A DNA stretch of 64,000 nucleotides, taken from Epiperipatus broadwayi. Its lineage: Eukaryota; Onychophora; Udeonychophora; Euonychophora; Peripatidae. The DNA is taken from the NCBI GenBank assembly GCA_028023455.1, contig JAQFVV010006293.1, positions 3,636,059-3,700,058 on the forward strand, read 5' to 3'. How positions within the stretch are numbered: position 1 is the first letter of the stretch; every line of letters begins with the position of its first letter. The translations under genes and the position numbers were made by a program. This document shows positions 46,764 through 57,977 of the stretch, in pieces. The notes beneath the pieces are model-generated. The model made no database searches and had not been told where the DNA came from. It saw only the letters and a list, made by a program, of their open reading frames with translations.

Positions 46764-46880
46764 GTTGTTAGCCGAGAGGTACCGCAGCCGCCATGCAAGC
46801 AAGTACTTGGTTGCAGACGGTTGTGGGTTCGCGTCCCGGCCGATGCTATGACATATGAAAAGAAAAAAAATATATAATTT
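46764..46880 (+). mobile_element. tRNA-derived SINE
   Basis: GTTAGCCGAGAGGTACCGC resembles an RNA polymerase III A box region and GGTTCGCGTCC a B box, 60 bp apart. The two ends do not pair as an acceptor stem, and an A-rich tail (AAAAGAAAAAAAATATATAA) follows. This is the layout of a tRNA-headed SINE rather than a tRNA gene. It stands out in G+C from the flanks. Confidence 0.7.
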
Positions 46881-47590
46881 TAAGTTGTATGCATGATAAT
46901 TTAGAATTTATGAAATAATATGAAAATAATTATTAGAAATATTAACTTTTATTCTTTTTTTTATTACTTTGGATATCAATGACTATATTTTTTTCAGCTT
47001 AATTACATTCTTTAGTGTTTGATCTTTAAAACAATATATATTATGCCATTTTTTAGTAATACAAACATATATTATGATAAAATTTGTGGCTTAACATAAT
47101 TTTTTAAATATTTTTAATATGGCTGTTTTGTCTGTGTAAAGGTTTTAACAAGCATTTTAAATCAGTTTTAGTAATGTCAAAAACTGAACTGAATCTGACA
47201 TCAGGTAGAATTTGAACAAAAGATTTCAATGCCAAACATTCCAGTAAATGTATTTTTTTCCATTTCAAAATTTTTTTTTATGTTTAGAATTCATTTGGTT
47301 TGAAAATAAATTGTATTTTTTAAATATTACATTAAAATATATTCTATTTAAACATGTCTTATTTGTATTATATTTTCCTGTTTAATCGTGAAGTTTTAAA
47401 AATGTAAATGAAAGTGATTAAAACCCCATTATTTACTTGGCCCAATTCTGGCCACATTTAGAAAAGTATTTGGAGACATTTCATAATTTCTATTAAATAT
47501 GGCTTTTGAAATGATCACAAATCTTTATTAACAGTTACAACTATCTATTTTTTGTTGTTGTTGATTTTAGCATTAATAATTTATGAATTT
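46881..47590. other. no gene recognised
   Basis: AT-rich intron sequence between the SINE and the foldback element. Confidence 0.5.
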
Positions 47591-47653
47591 TATAAATATA
47601 ATTTATCCAAACTTCAAACACTTTTAGCAAACTTTATTTGTACATACACCTAC

Positions 47654-47681
47654 GTTTCGACTGACCTGCAGTCTTCTTCAG
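47654..47681 (-). other. hammerhead-like core, left arm of foldback
   Basis: Minus strand: CTGAAGA, stem GACTG/CAGTC around CAGGT, then GAAAC. It is the mirror of the core at 48142-48169. The sequence after GAAAC can form ACGTA/TATGT with a GGTG loop, a possible stem III ending in a GTA cleavage triplet. No stem I partner was found. Confidence 0.45.
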
Positions 47682-48141
47682 AGCTATGATATAATGAACA
47701 AAATAAAATAACAACTGTATAATAACAGCATAAAAATTTTTTTAAACAATAAAAAAAAAACAAACAACTAAAAACAACATAAAATATATATATTAAAAAC
47801 CTGAAATAAATAATCAAACCCAAATAAAACAATTAATATAAAATAAAATGTACTACATAAATGAAAAATAAATATAAATTATACATGTGTATTCTTAACT
47901 TTATACATATATACATTCAAGGACAACTATTAATCTAAATATTATCTATTTTATTATTATTAACAATCTATTAATTATCTGTATTCTTCATAAACTTAAA
48001 CTTTATGATTAGTAACTAAAATTCTTTTAATTTTAAATAATATTTATTATTTTCTTACTCATTCTTCTTTTAAAATTAATATTTTATATTTATTATTGCT
48101 GAATATAGTTGTTTTTTTATTTTGTTCATTATATCATAGCT

Positions 48142-48169
48142 CTGAAGAAGACTGCAGGTCAGTCGAAAC
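48142..48169 (+). other. hammerhead-like core, right arm of foldback
   Basis: CTGAAGA (48142-48148), stem II GACTG-CAGGT-CAGTC, GAAAC (48165-48169), then a possible stem III ACGTA-GGTG-TATGT with GTA as the cleavage triplet. This would be a type I layout open at stem I. Bases before CTGAAGA (CATAGCT) do not pair with those after GTA (CAAATAA), so activity is doubtful as read. Confidence 0.45.
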
Positions 48170-48470
48170 GTAGGTGTATGTACAAATAAAGTTTGCTAAA
48201 AGTGTTTGAAGTTTGGATAAATTATATTTATATGATATTACGGCAAACATAAAGAAAAATGTGATTTTGGTAATTTATGAATTTATTAGTTTTTGGAATT
48301 AAGTTTTAAATCTTTTAAGATACTTGGTTGCAATAAAATATATATTTTATAATTTTTTTTATTAATTTAGAAATAAAATATAATTAATATGTGTAAATGT
48401 GTTTTAAACAACTTCTCTTGTATTTTAATATTATTCTTTATATCTTAAGTTCTTAATTTTTTTTATATAG

Positions 48471-48574
48471 GTAATGTCATATATGATTTTTTTATGGGCC
48501 ATGAATTGAACCCTCGTATTGGTTCATTTGATTTTAAATTTTTTTGTGAATTGCGGCCAGGACTTATTGGCTGG
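48471..48574 (+). CDS. LBR: LBR/sterol reductase exon d: ELNPRIG block
   Basis: The acceptor is TTTATATAG|GT and the donor CTGG|GTAATA, entering in phase 1 and leaving in phase 0, 104 nt. It encodes [20 protein letters not shown] followed by [14 protein letters not shown]. This is the most conserved block of the family (vertebrate '[32 protein letters not shown]'), on the loop lining the sterol site. No residue known to be invariant is missing by eye. Confidence 0.95.
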
Positions 48575-48664
48575 GTAATATTACACTTTCTTTTAATTAT
48601 AAATATATTTTTAATTAACATTTATTAATGTGAATTGATATTTTTATTTGATAATTTATTTTAG

Positions 48665-48787
48665 GCATTACTTAATTTGGCTATTATAGCTAAAAATTAT
48701 GAAGAAAATAGTGGCAAACCCAATCCTGTTGTTCTTCTTGTTGCTTGTTCACAAATTTTTTATATAGCAGATTCATTATGGTTTGAG
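48665..48787 (+). CDS. LBR: LBR/sterol reductase exon e
   Basis: This follows a 90-bp intron. The acceptor is TATTTTAG|GCA and the donor TTTGAG|GTACTT, both phase 0, 41 codons. It reads ALLNLAIIAKNYEENSGKPN then PVVLLVACSQIFYIADSLWF and E. It holds a membrane helix pair and the 'QLLYVxDALWxE' block preceding the TTMD motif. The residue before the final E is F where vertebrate LBR has N and TM7SF2 has Y. Confidence 0.93.
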
Positions 48788-49600
48788 GTACTTATTAATA
48801 TTGTATATATATTTTTTGTTTACTTTATAATGATTTGAATATATTTTACATTCTAATTTTTTTTTAAGGAAAAAGTATTTTATGATTTTTTTTATTACAG
48901 CTTTTAAAATAATATATACAAATAAAATTTATGATAAATTTGCTATACGGGGGAGGGGGTTACTTTAATAAACTAAAACAACATGTATAGAATAGAAGCA
49001 ATTTACTGAAATTTGTAATATTGTAATTCTAATATTGCTGATTTTATCTTGTATAATTTTAGAAAATTTCAAGATGTCATGATTTTTAATACAGAAGTAG
49101 ATAAAGCTAAAAGAATGCTATCTTTTAAAATCAACAGTGTAAATAAAAATACCTCTAAAATTGCAAAACTGAAAAGTCAAAAATATTAAAAATTATTCTG
49201 AGTTAGAAAATGTTGAATATACACACATTATACTTTTTATTAAAGAAAGTTTATAAACATACATGAGGACACTAAAATATTAAAGGTAGGATTGAAGGAT
49301 AAATCAATAGAATTTATAGAAAGACTTAACACTTAATAAGAATCATGAAACTTTAATGGAATAAATTGTAAACTATTACTATTGATTAATTTAAAAGTAA
49401 ATAGTTATAAATAGAATCAAATGTAGAATGAATATAATAGAGGCGAAACTATCATAAAGTAGTTAAGTTTTCTTTAATGTAGACATAAAAGAAATCAGGT
49501 TTGACAGTGGAAGCAATGCTAACTCAAATGACTGCTAAAATAATTTTCTTAGGCTTAGTTACAGTTTCCAATTATTGAAAGACCTTTTTTCAGGCTGCAA
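48788..49600. other. start of intron 5, nothing recognised
   Basis: AT-rich sequence. The 3' end of LINE copy D may lie within 49480-49700 but could not be fixed. Confidence 0.4.
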
Positions 49601-50410
49601 AAACTACTTTAGCTGAACATCAGTCTGAGAAAGTCCATATCTTTTGAGGACTTATTGAAAGGTCATCATCGTCAGCTTCTAAAGGCAGTGCCTTGTCATT
49701 GTAGACACATAGTTCTATCTTAAGCAATTACTTTCATATCTGCATATGAAAAACATTCAATTTCACTGATTACATTTTTAATATATGATATTTTTGGTCT
49801 ACTTTTCAGTCTTACTAAAGTTTTGCTCTCCAAAATATTTTATTAAAACCTATCATGTCTTAAATTATAACTGAAAACTTTTTTATCATATTCAGTAGTT
49901 CTCTTTTTATTCCAAGTTTTATTAATATTTGATCATTAGTCTTTTCCATCCAACTCATTCTAGTTAATCTTCTTCAAAGCCACATTTCCATTCTTTCCAA
50001 TCTTTTCTTCTTTCTTGGTTTTCCAAGACCATGTCTCACAGCCATAATATACTCAAAATAAAAGTTTTAATAAATTTCATTCTATATTTTGTATCGATAT
50101 TTTTATTAAATAGTAAAGTATTTTTATTTTGAAAAGCATGTTTTACTAACATTATTCTTTTTTTAATCTCAATAAGATAACTATTGTTATTACTAATCAC
50201 ATTGCCCAGATAACAAAATTCTTTAACTTGTTCAAAACTTATATTATTTATCAGCTCATCAATCAGTCTTTTTATCTTTTGGATGTCTCAGACATTACCA
50301 TAGTCTTATATACATTTATTCTTAATTTAAAATATTCTATAAGCATATTCAATATTTTAAGAATTTTATTCATTTCTTTTACTGAGTCTATAAATAATGC
50401 CATATCATCT
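49600..50410 (-). pseudogene. LINE copy D reverse transcriptase, C-terminal part
   Basis: Minus-strand reading from 50410: GGVDDMALFIDSVKEMNKIL, LNMLIEYFKLRINVYKTMVM, then in another frame FEQVKEFCYLGNVISNNNSY, IKKRIMLVKHAFQNK and LSILWL. These match 'YADDMALxAxSxxEL...FGLKINxxKTKVM' and 'YLGxxIxxDG...RIxxAKxAFxxK', the end of the palm and thumb of non-LTR reverse transcriptases. The tyrosine of YADD is replaced (GVDD). It is 5'-truncated at the hAT transposase junction near 50410. Confidence 0.75.
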
Positions 50411-51569
50411 ACACCACCATCCATCACTGTCAAGCTCATTATAAATTTTATTGTTTTCTTGTAAAAATGAAATAATTTCATGACGTAATAAAAAAAAGCG
50501 ATTCAAAACTTTACCTCTGCTTAGCCATCGCACCGAAGTATGCAAAAATACATCACCATAATTACTATTTATTTCTTCCAAAAGATTTTTAAATTTGCTA
50601 TGGTTTAATTCTCGGGCTCGAATATAATTCACAATGTTTATGACAGTTTTCATTACAGCATCTACTTCTTTAATGGATACATGTGGTCCCAAGTTTTCTT
50701 GGTGAATTAAACAATGAAATGATAAAAGATTTGTTAAATTATATTTCTTTTTTAATAGGGAAACAAATCCCTTTTCGGATCCAATCATTGAAGGACATCC
50801 ATCGGTGCACACAGAAACCAATTTTTTTTATTTCAATATTATTCTTCTCCAGAAAAGTACAAATACTATTGAGAAAATCACTACCTCTAGTTTGATTCTT
50901 CATAAGAAGAAATTTTAAAAAATCTTCACAAATTTAATTCTGTTCCATACAATATCTGACAAAAATAGCACATTGTGATGTTACTAAAATGTCAGTACTA
51001 GAATCAACAGCCAAACTAAAATATTTGCAGTTTTTCAAATCTTCTATTATATTATCAAAAATATGTTTTGCAATATCTTCAATACGTCTAATGCAGGTAG
51101 AATCTGACAGTTGTAATTTCTTAATTTGTAATAATATTTGACTTTTATTATTAAATTTATCAAATAATATATTCGAAGCATTTAGGAAACATTCTTTCAC
51201 AACTTCAGCATCCGTAAATGGTTTCATATTTTTGCCAGTATATAACAAATTTCATATGATGCTCGTGTCACCACTGCTTCTTGTGAGATTGCCACTGACA
51301 TAACATTTTGTTGCTGTTGCAATGATTTATTGAAGCTAATTTTTCACCTCTTATTAAAGACCCATGAACAAAAGTGTCATTAAACAGTTTATGTTTCGTG
51401 GTGTAATGACGATCAATGTTATATTTTTTTAATGTGACACTTTCTCGACAAATCAAACATGTTGCTGAATCTTTGTTATTCAACACAACAAAATATTCCT
51501 CTTCCCAGTTGTCTTGAAACATTCTATTTTCATCCGATAATTTTCATTTGTTGCTTGAAGACATCATTA
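50411..51569 (-). pseudogene. BED-finger hAT transposase relic
   Basis: On the minus strand a start at about 51569 gives MMSSSNK, a stop, then KLSDENRMFQDNWEEEYFVV and a BED-like zinc finger: CLICRESVTLKKYNIDRHYTTKH (written in two parts, C-x2-C...H-x5-H). The middle part (51248-50934) has FSLAVDSSTDILVTSQCAIF with the first catalytic aspartate region. The next (50821-50411) has VCTDGCPSMIGSEKGFVSLL, then FHCLIHQENL and HTSVRWLSRGKVL. These match ZBED5/GTF2IRD2-type hAT transposases. Breaks are the early stop, frame changes near 51260 and 50930, and loss of the C-terminus and its dimerisation domain to LINE copy D. Confidence 0.85.
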
Positions 51570-52479
51570 TGATGTTTAAATTATAGTTTGATATAAAATA
51601 CTACGCGTCTATGTATATACTAATTCACATATAAAATTAAAATATTTCAATTTGCTTTCAAAAACATGGACTATTAATTTGATTAAAATTTCAAACTTCT
51701 TATTGGTCAACTATACAATCTGCAGTAAATATATTTGTTTTTTTACAATTATATTTGTTTTAGTTTTTTTTTTTTATTTGATTAGTTTAGTATCTAAAAT
51801 GGAAATTTATAATTTGTCTGATTACAGAAAGGTTTTTAAAAAATAAATTTCTATTTATAATTGATGATAAGAATCTAACACTGTCAAATTATAATAAATG
51901 CTTACCATCCAATTATAAATTCCAGAAGTAATTCATTGAATTTCTTATCAATATGTTTTAGTATAAAAATAAAATTTTTTGGCTAAAATATGAGAAACAA
52001 ACAAGTGGGGTAAAAAAAAAAAAAAGCTTAGAAAATTATGTTTTCGTTTTCAAATTCAAAATGTAGAAATACAACTGTCGAAGTCATGGATTGGTTCCCT
52101 TGCGGAGAAAAAAACAATCAATCAGTAGCTTAAAAAGATGGATTTACGTCATTATTATACCATTAAATTTAAATATTTACTGATTTTTTTTCCTTGCAAA
52201 AAAAATACTGAGGGCACTAAAATCAGAGAAAAAATGCTAAAGATAGTGGGTTGAGAGCAAGTACAAGTTATATATGAAGATACTATGGCATCTCTAGTAC
52301 AGATTTGGCAGGTTCTTCAGATCTGTGAAATTAAAAAAAAACATAACATTATTAGTGCGTCAATAAAAAATATCAATCGTGCATGGTTATTCGTTAATTA
52401 AGAAGTGTGTTGTCACATTTGTTGACCATCAGTCTATTGCTGGGCCACATATAAAAGCTTGGCAGGTTGAGTATCGCTG
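51570..52479 (-). mobile_element. 5' flank and terminal repeat of the hAT element
   Basis: On the minus strand the sequence at 52479 begins CAGCGATACTCAACCTGCCA, a hAT-like terminus, followed by GTGGCCCAGCAATAG. The adjoining TGCTAAAT (52480-52487) is a candidate 8-bp duplication. The other end was not found, presumably removed with the transposase C-terminus. Confidence 0.6.
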
Positions 52480-52639
52480 TGCTAAATGATAATTTTTTTT
52501 TTTTACTCCCAATATATTACATTATTAGTTAAGAGTAATTGTAAATTAAATGTATTTTGTGTGATTATATTACGTTTTTAAAATGGTCAATGTTAAATTA
52601 GTTGTTTTTTAAAAAATATAATAGGACATAGATTATTTG

Positions 52640-53440
52640 AACATTAATAATCCAAATCATCTTTTATCAATTTATGAGAATATCATTACCTTGCATTACT
52701 CTTCTACAAAAATGCAATCAATAAATTAGATATACTTTTGTATGAAGAGCAGTTTGAATTTAGAAAAGGTAGCTGAATAAAGATAATTGAAATGATGTTG
52801 GCTATTTAAAATATATATATAGAGAGAGGAAGGGAAATATTTGTTTTATTGATTTTGATATGGATTTTTTAGAATCATTGAGTTAGTTTGTTAATTAGGA
52901 AATTTATGTGAATTAAAAAGATATTTATAAAATTTAATATTTATTCATAAGAAATAAATATAAATAGAGGTATAAAATATTATGTATTTCTTGTTTTATT
53001 TACTATTCACTTATGTGAATTGTTTAATGAGTTCTTTATATACTAATGAAGTTAACATTGTAATGGAAAAGATTAATTTTATCATGATTGATTGATGTAA
53101 CAATATTTATGGATAGTGGAAATATGCTTAAAAAAATGTTAAATTTGATTGATAGAATTTATAGAAGTTTGTGAAAATGGTGTTTATAAAATCAAAACAA
53201 TGAAAAAATATGCAGAGAGGAAAACATTAAAAGTAAACATTAATAGGAAATTCTAGAGAAGGCTAATTTTCTTAATACCCTTAGGAAGTTGGATAATTGA
53301 TGATGAAAGTATTACTAAAAAAATTTAATAATGAGACTTGCTTATGATTTTGCAAAAGAAAAACTATCAGATAAAAAATAAAATGCCTTCATTTATTCTT
53401 GAATTGTAGACTAAAAGAGTATGTTAAATAAAATCAAGAA
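52640..53440 (+). pseudogene. LINE copy F relic, weakly preserved RT
   Basis: Plus-strand fragments: LDILLYEEQFEFRKGS (about 52730-52780, 'EQxGFRKG'), CFIDFDMDF (about 52835, 'xFIDFxKAFD'), and LGSWIIDDESITKKI (about 53280-53325, 'YLGSxIxDDGxxxxEIxxRI'). A later KEKLSDKK segment follows. The order is right for a non-LTR reverse transcriptase but identity is low and there are many stops. Confidence 0.5.
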
Positions 53441-53775
53441 AATAATATATTTAGCAATAATGGTAATCATCTGAAATCCGGGCACGGCCGCTTGGGGCGT
53501 TGATGCTATACAAAATTAATCATATGTAACGTTACCGGGCCGTCGCAACTTTTTTTTTTTTATATAATATGATTTTTTTTTTTTGATTAAACAAATTTTT
53601 ATTTCATTTATAACATGATTTTTTTTTTTTATTAAACAAATTTTTATATTCATTTTCGTTGTTTTTTTTTAACCTGACATTTATCTTTATTTAACAAATT
53701 TTGGTAATTTAATTTTGTGTTTATTTTTCTGATTTTAACAACTTTGAACTGTTTCACGACAAAAAAACTTGTTTT

Positions 53776-54475
53776 GACCCCGCCGAAAAAATATAATACA
53801 ATTATTTGGTACGTATTTCGACTTTGTTCTACCTTTTTTTTTTTGCTTGACTAAATTGTTTTTCTTATTATTAAATCAAAAGTAACTTTTGTGTTGTTGG
53901 TGGTTCAAAAATTGTTTTGAACCCCCCACCCTCGGATCAATAATTGTAACAAAAAGTCAATAACTTTTTTTTTTTTTAAACAACTTTTTTCCCCACTTTT
54001 TACTTTTATTTATATTTCGTTTGAATTAGCATTTTTTTTTTTTTGGCTTCTACAATAAACAGCTTTTTGGGGGGCTTTCATACTGTTATTATTAACAAAA
54101 AGTCAACGAAAATAGACATTTATTTTAACCCCACTCGTTTTAACCCTGCTGAAAAAATATAATGCAATTATTTGGGACTTGTTTCGAATTTTTTCTTCTT
54201 ATTAAATCAAAAGTAACTTTTGTGTTTTTTGGGAGTACAAAATTGTTTTCAAACCCCACCCCACACTCAGAAAAATAATTGTAACACAAAGTCAATAATT
54301 TTTATTTTAACAACTTTTTCTCACGTTTTACTTTTATTTATATTTCGTTTGAATTACCTTTTTTTTTTTGCCTTCTACAATAAACTGCTTATTTGGGGGG
54401 CTTTCATACTGTGTTATTATTAACAAAAAGTCAACAAAAATAGTCATTTATTTTAACCCCACTGCAAAAAAGATA
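53776..54475. repeat. tandem duplication, about 350 bp, in left part of transposon
   Basis: Units at about 53776-54140 and 54141-54475 share CTGAAAAAATATAATGCAAT-like, AAATCAAAAGTAACTTTTGTG, TATTTCGTTTGAATTA, CTTCTACAATAAAC and GGGGGGCTTTCATACTGT segments. They differ mainly in T-run lengths. Confidence 0.82.
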
Positions 54476-55126
54476 ATCCAAATACTTGTCAATTTCTAAT
54501 GAAATGAAAAAAAAAAAAAGTACATAAACTTTGGACTCTTTGAACTTATTTATTATTTTATTGCTGTAATAAAAACAGTCTGGTATTTGGGAGAACATTA
54601 TGTGCCTGACAAAAGGACACAGTCTCCCTCAGTTTCTGTACTCGGCAATTCCGAAAAGTTGAAAAATTGCACGTTCTTCTCAGACCTTTTATTGGTCTCG
54701 TATATTTTCCACGCTGAAACGTGACTTAGCACGAGAGCTTTGTTGAAGCATGTTCGAACATACCTTTACCAATTTTTTACATATTAACATTTTTTTAGGG
54801 AAGGATGGGGACCATATGACAATTATTAGTAATTAACATTATTTAAATATAGATGACTTATGGAGATTTTAAAAGTTGTACTGACTCGCAATTAAAACAC
54901 CCTCAAGCAATACGGTAATCAGCTATGAATAGAACAAATACGCATAAATAGTTTCGAAGCGCAAAACAAGCTGTAATATTTTTGTGCAATGTCATTGTAA
55001 AGTGGCCTGCAAGGGGTAATACAATATAAATGTTGGTTGTGTTCTGATCCATTGTGTCAGCCGCTGGTTGGCGCTATTTCTAGATTAATTTTTAGAAATA
55101 TGCCGTTTCCGCGGCCGCACCCAAGT

Positions 55127-55275
55127 CTTTAAGCCTTCTTTCTACAATAAATTCTAGAAATAGTGTTAACTCTGAGTTAAGTCTTCTTTGCTAAAATCTA
55201 GAAAGAGTGTTTACTCGGAGTTAAGCCTTTTTTCTACGATAAAACCTAGAAAGAGTGTTATTAACTCGGCTGGCA
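55127..55275. repeat. short tandem array, about 60-bp unit, 2.5 copies
   Basis: Repeated motif TTAAG(C/T)CTTCTTT followed by CTA(A/C)(A/G)AT, then TCTAGAAA(T/G)AGTGTT and ACTC(T/G)GAGTTAAG. Units start at about 55127, 55180 and 55222. Confidence 0.7.
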
Positions 55276-55603
55276 GCTAAACACTGTGGCTTTTTTTTAT
55301 GCTAAAAGCAGAGTAAAATGCCATAGTTTGTGTTACGTACTATATTGTAATGCTGTATTATGTATTTTATGTAACAGTATCGTATAAGGGTGTGTTAAGT
55401 TCATCATGTCAAAATTATTTAAATTTTCATTGGGGCCTTTTGTTTTCATATGAATTGATGTAGTGTTACCTTTTAACAGTGTCGTGATTGTTCCTCATAA
55501 AGCTGTAAGCCTCCTAAATTCTCTATTAGGGTGGGGTAGCGCAATTTTTTTGATGATCACGCTTTAAGTCACGTTTTAGTGAGTAATTTTCAGAAACCAA
55601 GAA

Positions 55604-55870
55604 TATGGCTAATTCGAACACAGAAAAGTTGAAAATATGGGAATTGCCAGACATGGAAGCCGGCACTGTAACATTTCCACAGCAGAAAAACATCCTGCTG
55701 AAAGGAAAGAAATGTTTGCGGCAAATATATGCGACTTGAGGCCCATAAACATCTTTGGACTTTCATTTGTAAGTCTCGTTATTGCTGACGGAAATGTTCA
55801 CTTCGTAAAGGGCAGCTTGTTTGAGGGATTCCAAATGGCCTTCGTCAAATGTAAAATAAAAGTAACTTAA
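55604..55870 (+). pseudogene. possible ISXO2/Merlin-type transposase N-terminus
   Basis: The plus-strand frame from ATG at about 55604 reads MANSNTEKLKIWELPDMEAG then TVTFPQQKNILLKGKKC before a stop near 55739. A second frame (55637-55870) continues ICDLRPINIFGLSFV...FVKGSLFEGFQMAFVKCK. I know ISXO2-like (IS1595/Merlin) eukaryotic transposases to start in this way, with an N-terminal leader, 'FLQxKxILxxxxxC' and then a '(R/K)xGxWFExSxxPFVxxVRF' block. The similarity of both pieces supports a frameshifted N-terminus. The DDE part is missing, presumably deleted. Stated from memory of the family, so moderate to low confidence. Confidence 0.4.
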
Positions 55871-56560
55871 ATTTTTATTTAAACATATACACCCCTTCTC
55901 CAAATAATTGTTGCCAAACAAATGTAAAATAAAAGGGTAACGTAAATTATTCTTTAAACATACACAAAAACACCCCTCCTATTAATTATTGTCAATCAAA
56001 TGTAAACCAATAAAAGTAACGTAAATTATTATTTAAGTATAACCCGAATTACTATTTGAACGTATACCAAAAAAGACTCTCTTGTCAATAAAAATTAAGA
56101 AACAACTATTACTGCCCCATTGTCAAAAATATTATTTGGGAAAAATAATCAAATGTAAAATAAAAGTAACTTAAATTATTATTTAAACGTACACAAAAAA
56201 CCCCCTTCTTCCAATTATTGTTGTCGGCAATCAAATGTAAAATAAAAGTAACATAAATTATTATTTAATCATACACAAAAACACCCCTCCCACGAATTGT
56301 CAATCAAATGTAAACCAATAAAAGTAACATAAATTATTATTTAAAGATACATAAAAAAACTCGTTCTCTTGAATTTTGTCAATCATATTTTAAAAAACAG
56401 TAATACTATTTAAAAAAGCCAAATTACTATTTGAACATAAACCAAAAAAGACCCACTTGCCAATAAAAATTAACAAACAGCTATTACTGTCCCATTGTCA
56501 AAAATATTATTTGGGAAAAATAATTTATAAACGAAAGAAAGTAAAATTTGTAAACAAAAA
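55850..56560. repeat. nested tandem arrays in right part of transposon
   Basis: A short unit (AATCAAATGTAAAATAAAAGTAAC, in parts, then TTAAATTATTATTTAAAC and ACACAAAAA followed by a C-run) recurs at about 55850, 55920, 55998, 56153, 56234 and 56305. A larger unit spanning several of these is repeated: 56030-56150 and 56410-56525 both have ATTACTATTTGAAC, CAATAAAAATTAA and TGTCAAAAATATTATTTGGG. Confidence 0.78.
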
Positions 56561-57059
56561 TAAAAGTCAATATTAATAGAGAATCGCTAGCCCGGGAACG
56601 TTGTGTTTTTGATTAGTATCAACACCATCACGCGGCTGACACGATAGATCAGAACACAACCTAAATGTTGTATTAGCCGTAAAGCTGGCCGCATAAAAGG
56701 CATTTTTATATGCTTTGACACATAAACTAATGCCATCAAGCGGCCACGCCCGGATTTCAGATGATTATTGAAATAATTTATATAAAAATAGTATTATTAA
56801 TTATTTAACAAATAAAAAATACATTTATGACATATTAAACATAGGCAGAAATGTAATTCGCAATAAATATTCACATTTAAATGTCCACATTTATTCTTGA
56901 ATTTGCAACAAGTGTATATTAAATATTTAATTTTTATTTCACATATTTTGTGTATAGACTGCCCTTTGCTTTCTTTTATTTCATCATCATCATTTTCAAC
57001 CATTATTGATTTACTTCCATAGCTTTTTTCCTCCACATCACACCAACAAACTTTTTATT

Positions 57060-57750
57060 TTATTCATCCATTTCATGTGATTTCTTTCCAAATCTTTTAT
57101 AATTTAAAATTTCAACTGTCTGTCTATTATTTTTTTATATATGTAAAATGTCCTATCCAGCTCCATTTCAGTCTTTTAATTTTTTGAATAATATTAATAA
57201 TATCTGTTTAACATGTATTTCGTTTTTGATCTCTTCTTGTACATCTTTTCCATATTTCATTGAGTGGTTGAAGTTTTTGTATTGTTCATTTATTGAGTGT
57301 CCAAATCCCAGAAACATAAGTAAATACTGGCAAATACATATATTAGAAATCTTTCTTTTCAAATACTTAAACATATTTCCTTTTAATAATAAGTTATTTC
57401 TATCAAAAGAATTCTTATCTAAATTTTAATTCTATGATTAATTTCATCCACTCCATTTCCATCTGTATTAGTAATTTGACAAAGATATTTATAGTTAATA
57501 ACTTTTTCTAATTCATGATTATCAATCTTTATTTTTTTCTTTGCTTAGAAAATTCATTTGAACATTAACTTTAGTCTTTTTAGCATTCATCTTTAATCTT
57601 ACAGTTATTTTCATCTGATAACTTTTTGCTACATTTCATGAAACTCTGAAATATTATTTGCAAAAACAACCACATCATCTACAAATTCTAGATAACTTAA
57701 ATAATTTCCATTTATTTTTATTTTTTTGGTTTCTTATTTTAATCCACAAA
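57060..57750 (-). pseudogene. RTE-type LINE reverse transcriptase relic
   Basis: Minus-strand reading from 57700: YLEFVDDVVVFANNISEFHE ('YADDVVLxAxxxxEL', as VDD), then MNAKKTKVN-like and IDNHELEKVINYKYLCQITN with DGNGVDEINHRIK (about 57540-57440), and later FLICVFASIYLCFWDLDTQ-like ('CVLPVLTYGxETW'). The order and motifs match the plus-strand relic at 23130-24470, so it is probably the same family. Heavy frameshifting is seen. Confidence 0.72.
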
Positions 57751-57977
57751 ATACTTATTGTAAAATTATTATAAAAGGTATTAATGACCTATATATAAAC
57801 ATATGAGTCTTTACAAACCATATAACTGTAGTACTGTATCTACATAGTTTAGAAGCCACAGTTATATGAACACAATTTCTATATTCTCTATATATTTAAA
57901 AAGTTTTAATTTGAAGCATATTTTTGAATTATATAAAAATATGATTTTAACACAGTATGGCACATTTTTATTTTCAG
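57751..57977. other. end of intron 5
   Basis: AT-rich intron sequence leading to the ATTTTTATTTTCAG acceptor. Confidence 0.6.

Larger units (their letters stand above)
47591..48232. mobile_element. foldback (Penelope-type) element with perfect inverted arms
   Basis: Arms 47591-47709 and 48115-48232 are inverted copies, identical by eye over nearly all of about 118 bp (outer TATAAATATAATTTATCC, inner TTTGTTCATTATATCATAGC). Both carry a GACTGACCTGCAGTC-type motif shared with the Penelope-like arms at 36.7 and 38.9 kb. The 405-bp middle is AT-rich with no reverse transcriptase, so it looks like a non-autonomous Penelope-type unit. Confidence 0.75.
53464..56767. mobile_element. 3.3-kb inverted-repeat DNA transposon, possibly Merlin/ISXO2 type
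   Basis: The left end TAATCATCTGAAATCCGGGC (53464) continues as ACGGCCGCTTG. The right end, on the minus strand from 56767, is the same TAATCATCTGAAATCCGGGC then GTGGCCGCTTG. The terminal repeats are thus about 31 bp with two differences. A second, inner inverted repeat lies at about 55007-55075 and 56620-56700 (GTTGTGTTCTGATC and GTGTCAGCCGC). The interior holds several tandem arrays and one coding remnant at 55604-55870. No clear target duplication was found. Confidence 0.8.

Noticed and set aside
46764-46860. tRNA gene
   Set aside because: A and B boxes are present but the ends do not pair as an acceptor stem and an A-rich tail follows, so a SINE is more likely.
50228-50464. 78-codon plus-strand frame
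   Set aside because: It is the antisense shadow of the LINE copy D reverse transcriptase.
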